This document shows positions 14,676 to 17,640 of a stretch of 17,640 nucleotides of DNA, in pieces (positions within the stretch are counted from its first letter, which is position 1; each line of letters starts with the position of its first letter). A program made the position numbers and the translations under genes. The stretch covers positions 1-17,640 of the forward strand of contig JBFWNZ010000041.1 in the NCBI GenBank assembly GCA_050250795.1. Reading direction: 5' to 3'. This DNA is from JBFWNZ01 sp050250795. Its GTDB lineage: Bacteria; Pseudomonadota; Alphaproteobacteria; UBA8366. The notes beneath the pieces were generated by a model. It did no database searches. It was not told the origin of the DNA and saw only the letters and a list, made by a program, of their open reading frames with translations.

Positions 14676-17063
14676 ATGGCAGCGACGACCGGAAAAGCGG
14701 CTGCAAAGCGAACCGAGCGGACGGCATTCCTGCCGGAGGGCGCCGGCCGGTTCCTGCGGCGCCGGGCCGTGGAAGCCGGCGGCGCCGTACTGGTGGTCGC
14801 GGGCCTGGCGATGCTTGTCGCGATGCTCGGCTACGACCGCACTGATCCGTCCTTCAACACCGCAACCGATTCGGCCGCCGCCAACCCCCTCGGCTTTGTC
14901 GGCGCCGTCATCGCCGATCTTCTCCTGCAATCGCTCGGGCTGGTCGGTGTTGCAGCCGCATTGGTGATGATCGCGTGGGGCGTGCGCTTCGTTCGGCATC
15001 GCGGCCTGAACCATGCGTGGTTGCGAATCGCGCTGCTGCCGCTGGCGCTGCTGCTGACGGCTGCTGCGCTGGCGGCGATCCCGGTATTTTCCGCCTGGCC
15101 GCTGGAAGCCGGCTTCGGCGGCTTCGCCGGAGCGTTGCTGTTGAACCGCTGGCAGAGCCTGACCGGCGCCTTCGGCGCACCGCTGACCCCCTGGACGGCG
15201 GCGATTCCGCTGGCGGTTCTCGGCATTCCTGCGCTGCTCTACGCGCTCGGCCTCAGCCCGGGCGAATGGCGGACGCTCGCGCGGGGCATGCTCCGCGCCG
15301 GTCGCGGCGGCGCGCAATTCGCCGGCTCCCTGCGCGAGCGGCTGAACCGTCCGGATCGCGAAGACGAGCCCGAGCCTGCCGGACCCGCCCGGGGCGACCG
15401 CTATGACCGCGAGCCCACGCTTGCCCCGGCAGAGCCTGTCGCACCGCCGGCACCCAAACCGATGCCGCCGGATCTGGTCGCCGAGCGGCCTGCGCCCAAA
15501 CCCGACCGCGCCGCAGCCAAACGGGCCCAACCGAGTCTGGAGTTCCCGCCGGCCACGGGCGACGACTATCGCATCCCGCCGCTGACCCTGCTGGCGGAAG
15601 CGCCGGCGGCACGCCAGAAGCCGGAAGGCATGCAGGCCGAGGCGCTGGAGCAGAATGCGCGGCTTCTGGAAGGCGTGCTGGAGGATTTCGGCGTCCGCGG
15701 CGAGATCGTGAAGGTCCGGCCCGGCCCCGTGGTCACGCTCTACGAGCTGGAGCCGGCGCCGGGCACCAAGACCAGCCGCGTGATCGGTCTGGCCGACGAC
15801 ATCGCGCGCTCGATGAGCGCGGTGTCCGTCCGCATCGCGGTGGTTCCGGGGCGGAGCGTGATCGGCATCGAACTGCCCAACCACGCGCGGGAGATGGTGT
15901 ATCTGCGCGCGTTGCTGTCCGCCGAAGCCTATGCGCGCAGCGGCCAGCAGCTTCCCATCGTGCTGGGCAAGGATATCGGCGGCGCGCCCGTGGTGGCGGA
16001 CCTTGCGCGGATGCCGCATCTGCTGATCGCGGGCACCACCGGCTCGGGCAAGTCGGTCGGAATCAATGCGATGATCCTGTCGCTGCTGTTCCGCTTCTCG
16101 CCCGATGCCTGCAAGATGATCATGGTCGATCCCAAGATGCTGGAATTGTCGGTCTATGACGACATTCCGCACCTGCTCGCCCCCGTCGTCACCGATCCGA
16201 AAAAGGCCGTCGTCGCGCTGAAATGGACGGTGCGCGAGATGGAAGAGCGCTACCGGGCGATGTCCAAGCTCGGCGTGCGCAACATCGAGGGCTACAACAA
16301 GCGCGTTGCCGAAGCCGCGGCCAATGGCGAGGAACTGACGCGCCGCGTGCAGACCGGGTTCGATCCGGACACCGGCAAGCCGGTTGTCGAGGAACAGCCG
16401 CTCGACCTGACGCCGCTGCCCTTCATCGTCGTGATCGTCGACGAGATGGCCGATCTGATGCTGGTCGCCGGCAAGGAGATCGAAGCGTCGATCCAGCGTC
16501 TTGCCCAGATGGCGCGGGCCGCCGGCATTCATCTCATCATGGCTACGCAGCGACCGTCGGTCGATGTCATCACCGGCACCATCAAGGCCAACTTCCCGAC
16601 CCGCGTCAGCTTCCAGGTCACGTCCAAGATCGACAGCCGCACCATCCTGGGCGAGCAGGGCGCAGAGCAGCTTCTGGGCCAGGGCGACATGCTGTACATG
16701 GCCGGCGGCGGGCGCATCACGCGCGTGCACGGCCCCTTCGTTTCCGACTCGGAGGTCGAGTCGGTGGTGCAGCACCTAAAAAAATACGGCGAACCAACCT
16801 ATATCGACTCCGTTACCGAAGAAGAGGATGCGCCGTCCGATGCCGGCATGGCCGGCGAGGGCGACGGCTCCGGCGACGATCTGTACGACAAGGCCGTGAA
16901 TCTGGTACTGGCGGAACGCAAGGCGTCCACCAGCTTCGTGCAGCGGCATCTGCAGATCGGCTACAACCGGGCCGCCCGCATCATCGAACGGATGGAAAAG
17001 GAAGGGCTCGTCAGTGCAGCGAATCATGTCGGCAAACGCGAGATCCTGGTGGGCGGCGGCTAG
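14676..17063 (+). CDS. ftsK: DNA translocase FtsK
   Basis: The 795-residue septal translocase pumps DNA during chromosome segregation and division. Four hydrophobic spans are visible at about 34-53, 74-103, 115-138 and 173-193. A Pro/Ala/charged linker follows (about 220-310), shorter than that of E. coli FtsK. The motor has Walker A GTTGSGKS (453-460) and Walker B VVIVDEMADL (Asp589, Glu590). MATQRPSVDVITGTIKANFP and SFQVTSKIDSRTILGEQGAEQLLGQGDML are classic FtsK sequence. The C-terminal gamma domain (about 735-795, with SFVQRHLQIGYNRAARIIERMEKEG) reads the polar orienting sequences. The ATG at 14676 was chosen because the hydrophobic N-terminus follows directly; earlier in-frame codons overlap the aminotransferase. 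The lolA reading frame overlaps its 3' end. Confidence 0.97.
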   Translation: MAATTGKAAAKRTERTAFLPEGAGRFLRRRAVEAGGAVLVVAGLAMLVAMLGYDRTDPSFNTATDSAAANPLGFVGAVIADLLLQSLGLVGVAAALVMIAWGVRFVRHRGLNHAWLRIALLPLALLLTAAALAAIPVFSAWPLEAGFGGFAGALLLNRWQSLTGAFGAPLTPWTAAIPLAVLGIPALLYALGLSPGEWRTLARGMLRAGRGGAQFAGSLRERLNRPDREDEPEPAGPARGDRYDREPTLAPAEPVAPPAPKPMPPDLVAERPAPKPDRAAAKRAQPSLEFPPATGDDYRIPPLTLLAEAPAARQKPEGMQAEALEQNARLLEGVLEDFGVRGEIVKVRPGPVVTLYELEPAPGTKTSRVIGLADDIARSMSAVSVRIAVVPGRSVIGIELPNHAREMVYLRALLSAEAYARSGQQLPIVLGKDIGGAPVVADLARMPHLLIAGTTGSGKSVGINAMILSLLFRFSPDACKMIMVDPKMLELSVYDDIPHLLAPVVTDPKKAVVALKWTVREMEERYRAMSKLGVRNIEGYNKRVAEAAANGEELTRRVQTGFDPDTGKPVVEEQPLDLTPLPFIVVIVDEMADLMLVAGKEIEASIQRLAQMARAAGIHLIMATQRPSVDVITGTIKANFPTRVSFQVTSKIDSRTILGEQGAEQLLGQGDMLYMAGGGRITRVHGPFVSDSEVESVVQHLKKYGEPTYIDSVTEEEDAPSDAGMAGEGDGSGDDLYDKAVNLVLAERKASTSFVQRHLQIGYNRAARIIERMEKEGLVSAANHVGKREILVGGG

Positions 17064-17640
17064 CGCCCTGGTGATGCTGGCGGCCGTCGCGTGGAGCGGC
17101 GGACCGGCCCAGGCGGCCCCCTACACGCCGGAACAGCAGGCGGCGATCCGCCAGGTCGAGGCTTACCTCCAGAACCTCAAGACGCTGGAATCCCGCTTCG
17201 TCCAGAACAATCCGGACGGAACGACCTCTCAGGGCAAGATGTACCTGCGGCGGCCGGGCTATCTGCGGTTCGAATACGATCCGCCGGTTCCGGTGCTGCT
17301 GATTTCCAACGGGCTCTGGCTGATCCATGTCGATCATGAGCTGAAGAGCTCGAACTACCTTCCGCTGAACCAGACGCCGGCCTATTTCCTGGTTCGCGAG
17401 AACATGTCGCTCAGCGACGGGCTGACCGTCACCGGCGTTCAGATGACGCCCGGCGCGATCCGCGTGCGCGTGATCGAGCAGGACGAGCCGGAGGTGGGCA
17501 CGGTGATTCTGACCTTCTCCGAACGGCCGTTCGAGCTGCGGCAGTGGCAGATCGTCGACGCGATCGGCAAGACGGTGCATATCACCCTGGTGAATCCGAA
17601 ATTCGGCGCCAAGATCGATCCGACGATTTTCGCCTTTTCC
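17014..17640 (+). CDS. lolA: Outer-membrane lipoprotein carrier LolA (3' truncated by window end)
   Basis: The visible 209 residues show a signal peptide with a hydrophobic stretch ALVMLAAVAW ending near GPAQA, then a LolA domain. LolA is the periplasmic carrier that takes lipoproteins from LolCDE to the outer membrane. Family-like sequence includes TLESRFVQNNPDGTTSQGK, MYLRRPGYLRFEYDPP, LLISNGLWLIHVD and the C-terminal LVNPKFGAKIDPTIFAF. No stop is reached before 17640. I chose GTG 17014 because AGGAAGGG (16999-17006) lies 7 bases upstream, giving a 50-base overlap with ftsK. ATG 17026 is the alternative and still gives a charged signal-peptide N-region; ATG 17074 would remove it. The overlap suggests cotranscription with ftsK. 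Confidence 0.92.
   Translation, partial: MQRIMSANARSWWAAASALVMLAAVAWSGGPAQAAPYTPEQQAAIRQVEAYLQNLKTLESRFVQNNPDGTTSQGKMYLRRPGYLRFEYDPPVPVLLISNGLWLIHVDHELKSSNYLPLNQTPAYFLVRENMSLSDGLTVTGVQMTPGAIRVRVIEQDEPEVGTVILTFSERPFELRQWQIVDAIGKTVHITLVNPKFGAKIDPTIFAFS

Noticed and set aside
14286..16775. An 829-codon open frame on the minus strand opposite the aminotransferase and ftsK
   Set aside because: It spans two well-supported plus-strand genes, its translation is low-complexity (Arg, Gly, His, Gln, Asp rich) with no recognisable domain, and GC-rich DNA commonly leaves such antisense frames open.
1..17640. Mobile element, CRISPR array, defence or toxin-antitoxin system
   Set aside because: No transposase, integrase, nuclease, repeat-spacer pattern, terminal inverted repeats or compositional island was seen; the tRNA-Gly shows no att-like duplication in the window.

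Overview
The window (17,640 bases, GC-rich, compact gene spacing) reads as ordinary chromosomal DNA from an alphaproteobacterium, most like the Rhodospirillales. The evidence is a giant (about 180 kDa) NAD-glutamate dehydrogenase, a CnoX with a CGPC redox motif, a glnK-amtB pair, a UbiH-type hydroxylase and an aminotransferase-ftsK-lolA run, all with the codon use of a high-GC genome. The order-level assignment is an inference from gene content, not a measured phylogeny. I saw no phage, transposon, CRISPR, toxin-antitoxin or defence genes.

Layout. Positions 68-4909 carry the NAD-glutamate dehydrogenase, followed by an Atg22/UMF1-type MFS permease (4991-6259). A tRNA-Gly(GCC) lies on the minus strand (6309-6383) with its own promoter. 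Next comes a ProXp/YbaK-type aminoacyl-tRNA deacylase (6516-7031). A tight five-gene plus-strand run follows (7126-9670): CnoX chaperedoxin, a Lon N-terminal-domain protein, a Trm112-like protein, a DUF971 protein and a DOPA 4,5-dioxygenase-family protein. Converging on it from the minus strand is a two-gene operon of a UbiH-type FAD monooxygenase and a small Rieske protein (11265-9689). After a 270-base divergent regulatory region come glnK (11536-11874) and amtB (11882-13189), closed by a clear terminator. The last block is a PLP aminotransferase (possibly DapC), ftsK, and a lolA gene cut by the window end.

How the genes work together. The gdh gene and glnK-amtB both serve nitrogen metabolism: ammonium uptake and its PII gate on one side, glutamate catabolism on the other. 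The glnK upstream region holds a candidate sigma-54 promoter and a well-placed candidate IHF site, the architecture expected for nitrogen control. The ProXp-CnoX-Lon-domain-Trm112 stretch groups translation fidelity, redox-linked chaperoning and translation or ribosome maintenance functions. The aminotransferase-ftsK-lolA run is an envelope and division block.

The most notable points are a probable CTG initiation codon in the DUF971 gene, the sigma-54/IHF layout before glnK, and a Rieske protein paired with a ubiquinone-type hydroxylase. I did not find a convincing undescribed system; this is a mostly housekeeping region with a few poorly characterised conserved genes.
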